DNA of 39,296 nt from Pseudoalteromonas sp. FUC4 (lineage in GTDB: Bacteria; Pseudomonadota; Gammaproteobacteria; Enterobacterales; Alteromonadaceae): NCBI RefSeq assembly GCF_008370255.1, contig NZ_SEUI01000009.1, forward strand, positions 49,292-88,587, read 5' to 3'. Positions 27,302 through 36,426 of the stretch are shown here, piece after piece. A program made the translations under genes and the position numbers. How positions within the stretch are numbered: the first letter of the stretch is position 1; every line of letters begins with the position of its first letter. Below the pieces are notes generated by a model. That model made no database searches. It saw only the letters and a program-made list of their open reading frames with translations, and was not told where the DNA came from.

Positions 27302-28027
27302 ATGAATAAAAAAATATTTAAACATGCTCGCAAGTTACATAAATGGTTAGGTTATTTGTTAGCACTACAAATTTTAGCATGGTTACTAGGTGGTTTAATT
27401 ATGAGTGCAATCCCTCTTGATAAAGTTCATGGGGAGCATCTTGCTACACGTACTCTCAATAATCCATTTACGCAGGCTGATTATGTTGCTTCCCTTGACG
27501 ATATTGCCTCTCAGGTGGTTAATCCAACACAAATAATTTTTGAGAACTTCTTAACTACACCACTTATTACTGTCTTTGGTAATAACGAACAGCAAAGCTT
27601 CAATGGTATAACAGGCCGACCATTTGAACCGCCAACTAAAATACAAATTACCGCAAATGCTAAAGCACACTTACTTATTGATGCTCACGTTACAAGCGCC
27701 GTACTACTAAAGCAAGGTACGCGAGAAGTTGGATATAAAACCAATGTTTGGCGGGTACAATTTGACGACACATTTAACACAACACTGTACTTGTCAGAAA
27801 ATAACGGCAAAGTTGTTACCGTTCGCAGCACGCTATGGCGAATATTCGACTTTTTTTGGATGTTACATATTATGGATTACGATGAGCGAGAGGATTTTAA
27901 TAATCCACTGCTTATTAGTTTTGCAGCAACCAGCGTACTTTTTTGCCTAAGTGGAATATTACTACTTATACAAAATATACGACTAAAACGATTTATCAGA
28001 ATTAACAGTAAGAATAAATCAAAGTAA
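27302..28027 (+). CDS. PepSY-associated membrane protein
   Basis: 241 residues. An N-terminal membrane helix follows the typical KHARKLHKWLGYLLALQI block (His-rich, PepSY_TM style). A periplasmic region comes next (about 42-185), with PepSY-like strands (VWRVQFDDTFNTTLYLSENN), then DFFWMLHIMDYDEREDFNNP and a second helix (about 200-222) with a basic tail. Family members often accompany iron or heme uptake and reduction; no such partner is adjacent here. A strong inverted repeat upstream suggests dedicated regulation. Confidence 0.8.
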   Translation: MNKKIFKHARKLHKWLGYLLALQILAWLLGGLIMSAIPLDKVHGEHLATRTLNNPFTQADYVASLDDIASQVVNPTQIIFENFLTTPLITVFGNNEQQSFNGITGRPFEPPTKIQITANAKAHLLIDAHVTSAVLLKQGTREVGYKTNVWRVQFDDTFNTTLYLSENNGKVVTVRSTLWRIFDFFWMLHIMDYDEREDFNNPLLISFAATSVLFCLSGILLLIQNIRLKRFIRINSKNKSK

Positions 28028-28238
28028 TAATTTGGTTTTTGAGAGTTAGCGTCCTTTCATCAAAAAGTAAATAAGTCCTAGGAAGTACCGTGGATGAAAT
28101 TTCATTTGCAATACAAATCATCATATTGAGTAAAAAATTAATCAGGCACTTTTTAGTAATTTTAGCGTAGGCCTTAAGTTAACTTTATCTTTTATCTTCA
28201 AGGCTTTAAACTGCCTATTCCTGTAGTTCACATTTGTG

Positions 28239-28898
28239 ATGGATATGACTCGATTTATTCTGGCCTTATTGGCTTGTTGTGTGTGCGTTTCGGTATCGGC
28301 CGAACAATTTACCCGTTTTTCAACCGCTAAAAGACATTTAATTAAAACCCTACCTGATAACGCTAAAAGCATTTACTGCGGCTGTGATATTAAAAAAGAA
28401 GGTAAAAAACTAACCCCCGATCCGACTAACTGTGGTTACATTCCTAGAAACACCCTTACCCGCTCAGGCAAAGTAAATGTACGAGCTCTTCGTATTGAAT
28501 GGGAGCACATTGTTCCGGCGTGGGAATTTGGTCACCAGCTACAATGCTGGCAAGATGGCGGGCGTAAAAACTGCCGTAAAGTAAGTGCTAAATTTAGAAA
28601 AATGGAAGCTGATATAAATAACTTAGCGCCAGCTATTGGCGAAATTAATGCCGATCGCTCTAATTATCGTTTTGGTATGCTTAGCGAAAACGCAACACAA
28701 TATGGCCGCTGCGAAGTAAAAGTAAATTTTAAGCAACGTGTAGTTGAACCGCCTGTTTATGCACGTAAACGTATCGCCGACACTTACGCTTATATGCAAA
28801 AAACATACGGTTTAAAAATATCAGACAAACAACAAAAATTATTTAACGCCTGGAAGAAGCAAGCATTTGCCGATACGAGTAGTGCGAGCAAGCTTTAA
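28239..28898 (+). CDS. endA: Periplasmic/extracellular endonuclease I (EndA/Dns family)
   Basis: 219 residues if the ATG at 28239 is used; GTG 28236 and ATG 28245 are alternatives and no ribosome binding site decides. The signal peptide ends near VSA. The beta-beta-alpha-metal nuclease site is clear: RIEWEHIVPAWEFG with the catalytic His, and NLAPAIGEINADRSNYRFG with metal Asn. Paired Cys residues (YCGCD, NCGY, QCW, NCRK, GRCE) fit the disulfides of Vvn/Dns enzymes. It degrades DNA outside the cytoplasm, for nutrition or as a barrier to transformation. The 211-bp region before it holds no recognised feature. Confidence 0.93.
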   Translation: MDMTRFILALLACCVCVSVSAEQFTRFSTAKRHLIKTLPDNAKSIYCGCDIKKEGKKLTPDPTNCGYIPRNTLTRSGKVNVRALRIEWEHIVPAWEFGHQLQCWQDGGRKNCRKVSAKFRKMEADINNLAPAIGEINADRSNYRFGMLSENATQYGRCEVKVNFKQRVVEPPVYARKRIADTYAYMQKTYGLKISDKQQKLFNAWKKQAFADTSSASKL

Positions 28899-28991
28899 CA
28901 CTCATTTACATAAATCAAAGTTATAAATGTTGAATAAATAAGCGAGTGTTGTAATATTTTAAACAACTTATTTACAAAAAAGCCCTTAATT

Positions 28992-30614
28992 ATGTTTAAA
29001 AATAATAAAACCTCGCTTGCCATTTTTGTAGCACTTTCGGGCTTTGCTCTAACAGGTTGTGGCGGCGGTAGCGGTATCGACGGTGCTCCTGTAGTTACCA
29101 CACCTATAGTTACAACACCAGTTAGTAGCAGTCCAACATGGACTGCGGGGGTATTTGAACCCTCTAACGATTTAAAAAACTTTTGCGAAACCCCGCGTAC
29201 GGGTAACGATCCCTTTAATAACAACGAGCCTTACCCAGATCAAGCCGGTTCTGCCCTTTACGAAAAACTCTGGCTTCGCTCTTGGAGCGACGAAACCTAC
29301 CTTTGGTATGATGAGATTGCCGATAACGATCCTGAAAGCTTTGCCACAGTAGCCGATTATTTTGCCCAATTAAAAACAGAGCAGCTTACCGACTCAGGTG
29401 CAAAAAAAGATAACTTTCATTTTTCAGAACCTACTGAAGATTACTTTCAAGAAGCGCAATCGGGCGTTACTTCTGGTTACGGTATAAATTGGGCGTTTAT
29501 TGGCGATACAGCCGATCGTATTTTACGTGTTGCTTATCTTGAAGATGATTCTCCAGCTAGCAATAAAGGCTTTCAGCGCGGTGATACCGTACTTTCAGTT
29601 GACGGCGTTAGCATTAATACCAATACAGAGTCGGGTGTAGACACACTTAACGAAGGTTTATTTAGCCCAGCTAACGGCGATTCACATACTATTGTTGTAC
29701 GCAGTAACGATGGCGCCGAAAAAACATTTAATGTAACCGCTGGCAATATTGAGCAAACACCTGTTCAAAATGTTAAAACGATTCCGACTGCAAATGGCTC
29801 AAGCGTGGGTTACATGCAATTTAATAGCCATATAAGTATTGCCCAAGAAGGCCTTATTGCTGCGGTAAATAAGTTTAAAACCGATGGTATTGATGAGCTT
29901 GTAATAGACTTTAGATATAACGGCGGCGGTTTATTAGCACTGTCGGCGCAATTGGCTTATATGGTTGCCGGTAATGCTAACGTGAACAACCGCTTTTATT
30001 ATCAAACCCAACAAAACGATAAACAGCCCGTTGATTCGCCTTTTCCATTTATTGATGAAGAAATAGATTACTCTACTTTTTTTAGTACTGGAGAAAGCCT
30101 ACCCGATTTAAACCTATCAAAGGTTTATGTATTAAGCACATCAGGTACCTGTTCGGCATCAGAAGCTTTTATCAATGGTTTAAAAGGTATAGACGCAGAA
30201 GTTATTTTAATTGGCGACACAACCTGCGGTAAGCCGTATGGCTTTACCCCAACTCATAACTGCGCAACAACCTATTACACTATTCAATTTAGTGGCGTAA
30301 ATAGTAAAGGATTTGGTGAATACGCTGCAGGTTTTACACCAACCTCTACGCCACAGTTTGATGCCGATGTACAAGGCTGTGAGATTGAGGACGACTTTGA
30401 TCACCAATTAGGCGATAGTAACGAAGCTGTTTTAGCCACTGCATTATTTCATGTCGAAAATGGCAGTTGTCCAATTAGAACGGCTACTGTAGCAAAAACA
30501 GAGCCAGCAAACTTTTCAAGCTCACGTGAATCAATCGCTCCTTTAAACGTACCTTCGCAATTTACACTGCGCAATATGGACTTAACGTGGCCAACACTGA
30601 GTGAGGAAAGGTAA
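28992..30614 (+). CDS. S41 (C-terminal processing) family peptidase lipoprotein
   Basis: 540 residues. The lipoprotein signal (LSGFALTGC) is followed by GGGSG and a disordered linker. An N-terminal helical part contains WLRSWSDETYLWYDEI. A PDZ domain (about 165-250, PASNKGFQRGDTVLSVDG) is followed by the S41 core: VIDFRYNGGG, then TSGTCSASEAFINGL with the nucleophile Ser, and GDTTCGKPYGF contributing the Lys. Cys residues near the active site may form a disulfide. It probably acts on envelope proteins or imported peptides. The stop overlaps the start of the next small lipoprotein gene (TAATG). Confidence 0.9.
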   Translation: MFKNNKTSLAIFVALSGFALTGCGGGSGIDGAPVVTTPIVTTPVSSSPTWTAGVFEPSNDLKNFCETPRTGNDPFNNNEPYPDQAGSALYEKLWLRSWSDETYLWYDEIADNDPESFATVADYFAQLKTEQLTDSGAKKDNFHFSEPTEDYFQEAQSGVTSGYGINWAFIGDTADRILRVAYLEDDSPASNKGFQRGDTVLSVDGVSINTNTESGVDTLNEGLFSPANGDSHTIVVRSNDGAEKTFNVTAGNIEQTPVQNVKTIPTANGSSVGYMQFNSHISIAQEGLIAAVNKFKTDGIDELVIDFRYNGGGLLALSAQLAYMVAGNANVNNRFYYQTQQNDKQPVDSPFPFIDEEIDYSTFFSTGESLPDLNLSKVYVLSTSGTCSASEAFINGLKGIDAEVILIGDTTCGKPYGFTPTHNCATTYYTIQFSGVNSKGFGEYAAGFTPTSTPQFDADVQGCEIEDDFDHQLGDSNEAVLATALFHVENGSCPIRTATVAKTEPANFSSSRESIAPLNVPSQFTLRNMDLTWPTLSEER

Positions 30615-31000
30615 TGGCTAAATTATTACTCCCATTAGCTACATTACTCGCTTTAGGCGGATGCCAAGGTGTAAAAGATACCAGTATAAATAGTCAGCCA
30701 GCTAAACCCGCTATATTAACGAGTGTTAACCCTAGCGTTGTTGCAACACTACAACAGGCAATTCAACAAGCTAAGGGAGGCGCATTAGTAACGCTTGCCG
30801 ATTCGGTATTTACTAAGCGCAGTGAGTTACTAATAGATCACGCAATGAGTAAAAGGCCTGATGGTAGAGTAATTATGGGCGCGCATAATATAAAATCTGA
30901 GAAGTTTATTTTGCAACTACGTAATAACCAATGCGAGCTTTACTATCCTAAAAAAGAACTTACTACAGTACTTGAAGGTGTTACCTGTAAAGAATTATAA
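30614..31000 (+). CDS. Small lipoprotein coupled to the S41 peptidase
   Basis: 128 residues. The lipobox is LALGGC (lipid on C17). The mature part has a Ser/Pro-rich linker, a helix (VVATLQQAIQQAKGG), a strand-rich region containing VTLADSVFTKRSELLIDH, and two Cys (NQCELYYP, GVTCKEL) that could pair. I recognise no family. A one-base overlap with the peptidase gene shows co-translation, so it may be a partner, inhibitor or substrate; this is inference. Confidence 0.75.
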   Translation: MAKLLLPLATLLALGGCQGVKDTSINSQPAKPAILTSVNPSVVATLQQAIQQAKGGALVTLADSVFTKRSELLIDHAMSKRPDGRVIMGAHNIKSEKFILQLRNNQCELYYPKKELTTVLEGVTCKEL

Positions 31001-31018
31001 GGCACTTTAAAGTTTATA

Positions 31019-31053
31019 AAAAAGGCGCGCAGCATATCGCTGCACGCCTTTTT
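31019..31053. terminator. Bidirectional terminator between the lipoprotein and hmp
   Basis: AAAAAGGCG-type stem: GGCGCGCAGC pairs with GCTGCACGCC with one mismatch and an ATATC loop, flanked by A5 and T5. It serves both convergent transcripts. Confidence 0.9.
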
Positions 31054-31069
31054 CTATTTTAAAGCGTTA

Positions 31070-32251
31070 TTACAAGTCTTGATGCGGACCAAACACTTCA
31101 TAATGAATTTGCTCGTTTTTAACACCTAGCTCAAGTAACTGGTTTTTTATAAATGCCATAAAACCGGCAGGACCACATAAGTAAAAGTCGCCATTACTCA
31201 ATGGTAGCTGTGCTTGTACTGTATTTAGGTTCATTAACCCAGTAAAGTCAGCGCCCTCTGTCGCTTGGTTAAACCACGTCATTGTTTGTAAGCGGTTATA
31301 AACTGTACTTAACTCATTTAAATATTTTGAAAACGAATGCTGCTGAGTATTTTCGCAGGCATGTAAATACATAACCTCTTGATTAGAGTTGTCACTTAAT
31401 AGCGTTTCAAGCATAGCCAGCATTGGCGTTTGCCCAACACCTGCTGAAATTAGTACCGCTGGGTTTGTATTATTACGTAAAAAGAAATCTCCTGCCGGCG
31501 GGTATAACTCAACAATAGTGCCTTGCTCTAATGAGTGTAAATAATTAGACACCATGCCAGGCTTTGGCTGTAGCTCTTTTTTAACACTAATACGGTAGTT
31601 TTTAGCATTACTTTTTTGTGAAATAGAATACTGGCGAATTTCTTCATATTCAGCGCCCTCTGGCTTAACTTTAATACCTAAATACTGCCCTGGTTTATGT
31701 GTAATAACAGCTTCACCATCAACCGGCGTAAGTGTAAAGCTTGTTACTAATTCTGATTCAACTTGCTTGTTGGTTATTTCAAACTGGCGAGTGCCCACCC
31801 AGCCACCGTGTTTATTTTTACTGTGCTCATACAAAGCAGCTTCTTCGGCAATACAAATATCGGCAAGTACGCCGTAAGCTTCGCGCCATGCGTACTCAAC
31901 ATCGGGAGTAAATTGCTCAGGAATAAGCTCTTTTAGCGTACCAATTAAATGCGCACCTACAATTGGGTAATGCTCAGGTAAAATATTCAAGCTGGTATGC
32001 TTATGGTTAATACGTGTTAGCGCTTCTTTTAATACGGCTAAATTATCAATATTTTGTGCATACGCAGCCAAGGCATTAAAAAGTGCAAATTGCTGACGAC
32101 CTGTATCTTGATTCGCCATATTAAAAATATTTTTAAGCTCAGGATTATGGCTAAATAAACGCTTATAAAAATGATCTGTAACAACCGTACCTGCCTGCGC
32201 TAATAATGGAACAGTACTTTTTACAATCTCAATGGTTTTATCAGATAACAT
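31070..32251 (-). CDS. hmp: Flavohemoprotein Hmp (nitric oxide dioxygenase)
   Basis: 393 residues. The globin domain has distal Y29 and Q53 and the proximal heme ligand H85, as in E. coli Hmp. The FAD domain (about 150-260) has RQYSIS, and the NAD(P)H domain has GVGQTPMLAMLE and YLCGPAGFM. It converts NO to nitrate aerobically, using FAD and NAD(P)H. AGGAA is 6 bases before the ATG. It is the third gene of the NorR-controlled operon, 20 bases after nnrS. Confidence 0.97.
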   Translation of the reverse strand: MLSDKTIEIVKSTVPLLAQAGTVVTDHFYKRLFSHNPELKNIFNMANQDTGRQQFALFNALAAYAQNIDNLAVLKEALTRINHKHTSLNILPEHYPIVGAHLIGTLKELIPEQFTPDVEYAWREAYGVLADICIAEEAALYEHSKNKHGGWVGTRQFEITNKQVESELVTSFTLTPVDGEAVITHKPGQYLGIKVKPEGAEYEEIRQYSISQKSNAKNYRISVKKELQPKPGMVSNYLHSLEQGTIVELYPPAGDFFLRNNTNPAVLISAGVGQTPMLAMLETLLSDNSNQEVMYLHACENTQQHSFSKYLNELSTVYNRLQTMTWFNQATEGADFTGLMNLNTVQAQLPLSNGDFYLCGPAGFMAFIKNQLLELGVKNEQIHYEVFGPHQDL

Positions 32252-32271
32252 ATGTGTTTCCTATGGATGAA

Positions 32272-33504
32272 CTAACCACGACGCCCATCAACACGACGCC
32301 GCGTTAATATAGGTGTGCAGTGAATTAAAAATAATAAAAAAGCCATTAACCACAGCAAAGCACTTATTTGCCAAGCAAGGTGAGGCCCAATAATAAAAGG
32401 GAGTAATGAACGAGTAATAGCAGCCACAAGCAAAAATGCAAAAGCAACAGCCATGTAATGAGGAATAGCGAGTGTACGCCCTGTATGACCATGCGATATA
32501 CGCGTCATCATTGCTAAAATCATCATACCTATTGTGCCAATAGTGATTAGGTGCAGCGCATCTTTAAATTGTATTGCACTGCTATAAAAGCTAAATGCAA
32601 CCATCATTAACCCTACACCTAACGTAAGGTACGAAAAATGCAAAGACCATAACAAAGGTACTCTCAATACCTTGCTATCCCACCAAAAACCAGCCCTAAG
32701 TAGGTGAAGCGCAGCAACAGTTGCAACAACTAACGCAGGATTAATCGTGTTCAAAAACAGCTTGTTGATGAAAAATAAAGTGGTAGCCACAATAGATAAA
32801 TACATCACCGCTTTATCTATTTTAGGAGTGCGTACTTGCTCGGTTAAACCCAGACCTTTAGCGGTAAAAAATGGTAAAACGCGACCCGCAACAATGCCAA
32901 CTAGTAAAGTAATAACCAGTACTGCGGTATCAACCACACCAAGTGCAAGCTGCATATTTTTCTGTAAAATAAGTATTAAATACAATACATTAAGCCCACA
33001 AAGCACAGCTAAAATAGCTAAAAACGGATAGTTACTTTTGCTATTAGCTTTTAATAACATATTAGCCAACGCGGTTATGGCACCTAGCCACCAAATAACT
33101 TGTAATATAAGTGCAGCATATAAATTAAAATGAGCAATATCAGGCAGTACTACAAAAAATGCTAAGCGTGCTGCAAGCCATATAAACGTAAGCCACATAA
33201 GTGCTTTGCCACTTATGCTCGGTACGCCTGTCCATGTTTGTGCAGCGGTAAGTAAAAAGCCAGCAGCTACAACTCCTACAAAGCCAAAAAGCATTTCGTG
33301 CGTGTGCCATAATGTCGCAGGTATCGATAAGTGCCAACTTGCATGGCCTGTTAAAATAAGTAGCCAATACCCCACTGACAAAAATGCCAATAAGCCACCG
33401 CCTAAAAAGAAAGGTCTAAAAGCGAGCATCCATAACGGCCATTGAGATACTTGATGAATAGCAACGCGTGCTGGCATTGGCTCAGTTAAGTTTATAGGGC
33501 GCAT
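32272..33504 (-). CDS. nnrS: NnrS family heme-copper membrane protein
   Basis: 410 residues with about 12 membrane helices. Family blocks are LAFRPFFLGGG, WHTHEMLFGFVG, AGFLLTAAQTWTG, GRVLPFFTAKGL, HLITIGTIGMMILAMMTRISHGHTG; the His residues are candidate heme/copper ligands. NnrS proteins protect against NO stress by limiting iron-nitrosyl complex formation. AGGAGG is 7 bases before the ATG, and the ATG overlaps the preceding stop by one base. In Vibrio cholerae nnrS and hmpA are known NorR targets. Confidence 0.95.
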   Translation of the reverse strand: MRPINLTEPMPARVAIHQVSQWPLWMLAFRPFFLGGGLLAFLSVGYWLLILTGHASWHLSIPATLWHTHEMLFGFVGVVAAGFLLTAAQTWTGVPSISGKALMWLTFIWLAARLAFFVVLPDIAHFNLYAALILQVIWWLGAITALANMLLKANSKSNYPFLAILAVLCGLNVLYLILILQKNMQLALGVVDTAVLVITLLVGIVAGRVLPFFTAKGLGLTEQVRTPKIDKAVMYLSIVATTLFFINKLFLNTINPALVVATVAALHLLRAGFWWDSKVLRVPLLWSLHFSYLTLGVGLMMVAFSFYSSAIQFKDALHLITIGTIGMMILAMMTRISHGHTGRTLAIPHYMAVAFAFLLVAAITRSLLPFIIGPHLAWQISALLWLMAFLLFLIHCTPILTRRRVDGRRG

Positions 33505-33773
33505 TATCGTACCTCCTGCCCTAAACCATGTTGTGCAACACAGCGCAGTACGTAACTTACTTTTAAAATAGCAGCAATAACAATAGTACCAATATGAGCT
33601 GATACTTGCACCGCCATGGAAAAGTACTCAGCAAACGGGTAGCTAATTAAAATACTTACCGTAATACACACTAAACTCACAGCTAATGCAGTATTGGCAG
33701 CAAATAATACTGTTTCGTATAGTGAACTAAACTGTGTTTGATTATTTAAATTATTCAGCATTAGTGTGTTCAT
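33504..33773 (-). CDS. Small membrane protein leading the nnrS-hmp operon
   Basis: 89 residues with two membrane helices (about 21-47 and 52-75, the second containing YFSMAVQVSAHIGTIVIAAI) and a short C-terminal tail. AGAG lies 6 bases before the ATG. Translationally coupled to nnrS (TAATG). I recognise no domain name. The position suggests a small accessory subunit of NnrS or a component of NO defence (inference). Confidence 0.8.
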   Translation of the reverse strand: MNTLMLNNLNNQTQFSSLYETVLFAANTALAVSLVCITVSILISYPFAEYFSMAVQVSAHIGTIVIAAILKVSYVLRCVAQHGLGQEVR

Positions 33774-33808
33774 GGCAATCTCTGTAACTAACTACGTTAC
33801 TTAGCTAT

Positions 33809-33824
33809 TACACATACTGTGCCA
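33809..33824 (-). promoter_or_regulatory. Possible sigma-54 promoter of the nnrS-hmp operon
   Basis: On the minus strand TGGCAC (33819-33824) fits the -24 element, and GTGTA (33809-33813) occupies the -12 position, with GT instead of the invariant-like GC. The -24 match is perfect and the -12 is weak. The site is 36 bases from the first ATG and 55-100 bases from the NorR sites, the arrangement expected for an enhancer-dependent promoter. Confidence 0.5.
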
Positions 33825-33878
33825 ATGATTTTATTCATTTAAATTCAATAAGTTAAATTAAATCACTTTACACTATGA

Positions 33879-33889
33879 GTCTTTATGAC
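33879..33889. promoter_or_regulatory. NorR-type enhancer site 1
   Basis: GTCTTTATGAC fits the GT-N7-AC core of NorR sites. It lies 55 bases upstream of the -24 element, in the norR/nnrS divergent gap. Confidence 0.65.
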
Positions 33890-33922
33890 CTACTATAAAT
33901 TAATTCATAAAAACACAAATAG

Positions 33923-33933
33923 GTCATTTTGAC
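33923..33933. promoter_or_regulatory. NorR-type enhancer site 2, abutting the norR start
   Basis: GTCATTTTGAC is a perfect GTCA/TGAC inverted repeat fitting GT-N7-AC. It ends at the base before the norR ATG, so NorR bound here could repress its own gene. It is 44 bases, about four helical turns, from site 1. Confidence 0.7.
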
Positions 33934-35490
33934 ATGAACCAGCAATTCAACCTTACCCAAGTTGCTCTAGAGCTTGCTCAAAGTACACTGCATGAGCATA
34001 GTTTTGATCAATTACTAGCAACGGTTGAGCGGGTGATTCCTAGTGATGCAAGTGCGTTATTAGTGCTTCAGGGCGAGCAATTAAAACCACTGGCAATTAA
34101 AGGGTTAATGTCCGACAGTCTTGGTAGGCGATTTAAAATAGTAGAGCACCCTCGCCTAGAAGCTATTTGCAAAAGCACACTTGCGCTGCAATTTGCGCAC
34201 GACTGCCCACTACCCGATCCATACGACGGATTACTATTAGCTAAAACCGGCGACATACCGGTACATGCATGTTTAGGTTTACCTCTTTATGATAAAAACG
34301 CGCTACTTGGCGTACTTACGTTCGATAGCCTTAACGCCAATGCATTTAACAGCATAAGTGCTGATACACTAAACACCTTACAAACGCTATGCAGTGCGCA
34401 CTTTAAAACAGCTTTAGAGCTTACCCACTACAAGCAGCATGCACAGCATTCCAGCGCTCTAGTGCAAGAGCTAAACCGTGAGGCATTAACAAGAGATGGC
34501 GGCGAAATTATTGGTCAAAGCCCGCTAATGCAAACACTTAAAAACGAAATTAAACTCGTTGCAGCATCTAACTTTAGCGTGCTTATATTAGGTGAAACAG
34601 GGGTAGGGAAAGAACTCGTTGCGCGTAATATTCACTTAAATTCAGTTCGAAAAGATCAACCGCTTATTCACTTAAATTGTGCATCGCTTCCCGAAAGCCT
34701 TGCCGAAAGTGAATTTTTTGGTCATGCAAAAGGGGCTTTTACAGGCGCACAAAATGCGCGCCAAGGTAAATTTCAATTAGCTGATGGCGGTACATTATTT
34801 TTAGATGAAATTGGCGAACTCCCCCTTGCCATGCAAAGTAAATTATTACGAGTGCTACAAAGTGGCGAAATACAAACAGTCGGTGAAGACACGCCAAAAT
34901 ACGTAGATGTACGCGTTGTTGCTGCAACCAACAGAAATTTAAAAGAAGAAGTAGCTCAAGGTCGCTTTAGAGCCGATTTATACCATCGCCTCAGTGTCTA
35001 CCCTATTACTGTGCCACCACTTAGTAAACGCGAGCACGACATAACACTCTTAGCTGGTTATTTTATTGAGCAAACAGCCCGTAAATTAGGGATAAAACAA
35101 TTAAAACTAAGCCCTGAAGCGCAAGTATTGCTTAATCAGTACAACTGGCCAGGTAACGTGCGCGAGCTTGAACATGTCATTAGCCGCAGCGCCCTAAAAG
35201 CAAAACAAAGCCAATGGCAAAATCCAATAATAACCATTACAAGCGAGCACTGTGATTTGACACCGAGTGCGCCGCAAAACCCTCTAGTAGCAAGCCAAAG
35301 TACAACCAACACCTTAATCAACCAACCTTTAAAGCAAGCTGTAGAATCGTTACAATACAATGTAATTACCGATCAATTAAAGCTGCATAATTACAATTGG
35401 TCAGCAGCAGCAAGAGTACTTGAATTAGATAGAGCTAACTTAGTACGCTTGGCTAAACGCCTAGGGATAGAAGTAAAAAAAACACTATAA
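33934..35490 (+). CDS. norR: NO-responsive sigma-54 activator NorR
   Basis: 518 residues. The N-terminal GAF domain (about 15-170) binds NO at a non-heme iron in known NorR. The AAA+ domain (about 190-415) has Walker A (GETGVGKE), the sigma-54-contacting GAFTGA loop, Walker B (GGTLFLDEIG) and the arginine finger region. The C-terminal Fis-type helix-turn-helix is NWSAAARVLELDRANLVRLA. Divergent from the small membrane protein-nnrS-hmp operon, which it presumably activates; two sites fit its consensus. Confidence 0.95.
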   Translation: MNQQFNLTQVALELAQSTLHEHSFDQLLATVERVIPSDASALLVLQGEQLKPLAIKGLMSDSLGRRFKIVEHPRLEAICKSTLALQFAHDCPLPDPYDGLLLAKTGDIPVHACLGLPLYDKNALLGVLTFDSLNANAFNSISADTLNTLQTLCSAHFKTALELTHYKQHAQHSSALVQELNREALTRDGGEIIGQSPLMQTLKNEIKLVAASNFSVLILGETGVGKELVARNIHLNSVRKDQPLIHLNCASLPESLAESEFFGHAKGAFTGAQNARQGKFQLADGGTLFLDEIGELPLAMQSKLLRVLQSGEIQTVGEDTPKYVDVRVVAATNRNLKEEVAQGRFRADLYHRLSVYPITVPPLSKREHDITLLAGYFIEQTARKLGIKQLKLSPEAQVLLNQYNWPGNVRELEHVISRSALKAKQSQWQNPIITITSEHCDLTPSAPQNPLVASQSTTNTLINQPLKQAVESLQYNVITDQLKLHNYNWSAAARVLELDRANLVRLAKRLGIEVKKTL

Positions 35491-35512
35491 TCATTTTAAA
35501 ACACAGCTAAAG

Positions 35513-36412
35513 CTATTGATTAGCAGCTAACTTACTAAAATGTGTTTTTAGCAACCCTGCAAAAGCTTGTACTTTAGCAGTGCGATGCACTAAGTGATGC
35601 GTGACTAACCATACATCGGTAGGCCAGCTTAACTCACTGTGCAATATAGGCACTAAATCAGGATATTGCGCCGCTACGTCATGTTGTAATCCGCCTATGC
35701 CTAAGCCTTTAATTATTGCACGAGTCGCTTCTGCGGTTTCAGACACACGCAGCTTTATTTGCGCTGCGGGAACGTGCTCATCAACCCATGTAAAATAAGG
35801 CACTCGCGCATTAAAACCCGCCACGCCCGATACAAAGTTATGTTGCTGTAAATCACTTAACGATTTAGGCATTCCATGCTTATTAATGTAACGCTTATTA
35901 GCATACAAGCCCGACGAAAGCTGCGCTAAATGCTGGGCAATATAATCCCCCTCATCAGGTCTTGGGCCTGCACGCACTGCAATATGTGCTTGTCCGTGAT
36001 CTAGCCTTAACCTTTTTTGTTCTAAAATGACCTCAAGCTGCACTTGCGGATGTAGCGCCTGAAATTGCTCACATACATCACCAAGTACATCCATAAAGCC
36101 ACTTACCGTCGTTAGCAACAAACTACCTCTAAGAGTGCTATCGGCCGCTACTATATCGTTATGTAACTGCTCTAAGGAGCTATGAATAGTTTGCGCCGCT
36201 GCAAATAACTTGGTGCCAATTTCAGTGACCTTGTAGCCACGAGCATGGCGATGAAAAAGCCGTGCATTTAAGTTTTTTTCAAGGTTATTAATTCGCCTAA
36301 GCACTGTGCTGTGGTGCACATTAAGCTCCTCGGCCGCCGCTGTCAGCGTGCCTAACCGTGCTACTTCAAAAGCAACTTTAACGTCTTGCCAATCTTCAAA
36401 TTTTATCGCCAT
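35513..36412 (-). CDS. LysR-family transcriptional regulator
   Basis: 299 residues. The N-terminal winged helix-turn-helix (LGTLTAAAEELNVHHSTVLRR) is followed by a LysR substrate-binding domain (about 92-295). It belongs to the branch with VAADSTLRGSLLLTTVSGF-type starts to the effector domain. It is divergent from an FMN reductase gene, and a 26-bp perfect palindrome lies 14 bases before its start. It therefore probably regulates itself and that neighbour. The effector is unknown. Confidence 0.92.
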   Translation of the reverse strand: MAIKFEDWQDVKVAFEVARLGTLTAAAEELNVHHSTVLRRINNLEKNLNARLFHRHARGYKVTEIGTKLFAAAQTIHSSLEQLHNDIVAADSTLRGSLLLTTVSGFMDVLGDVCEQFQALHPQVQLEVILEQKRLRLDHGQAHIAVRAGPRPDEGDYIAQHLAQLSSGLYANKRYINKHGMPKSLSDLQQHNFVSGVAGFNARVPYFTWVDEHVPAAQIKLRVSETAEATRAIIKGLGIGGLQHDVAAQYPDLVPILHSELSWPTDVWLVTHHLVHRTAKVQAFAGLLKTHFSKLAANQ

Positions 36413-36426
36413 GCTACCTACCTTTT

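Noticed and set aside
28142..28372. 76-codon minus-strand reading frame over the start of endA
   Set aside because: Antisense to the endonuclease signal peptide; no ribosome binding site and no recognisable features.
28895..29224. 109-codon minus-strand reading frame
   Set aside because: Antisense to the S41 lipoprotein N-terminus; its Val/Thr/Pro-rich run just mirrors the linker of the real gene.
33206..33445. Plus-strand reading frame inside nnrS
   Set aside because: Antisense to conserved NnrS membrane segments; the real gene is unambiguous.
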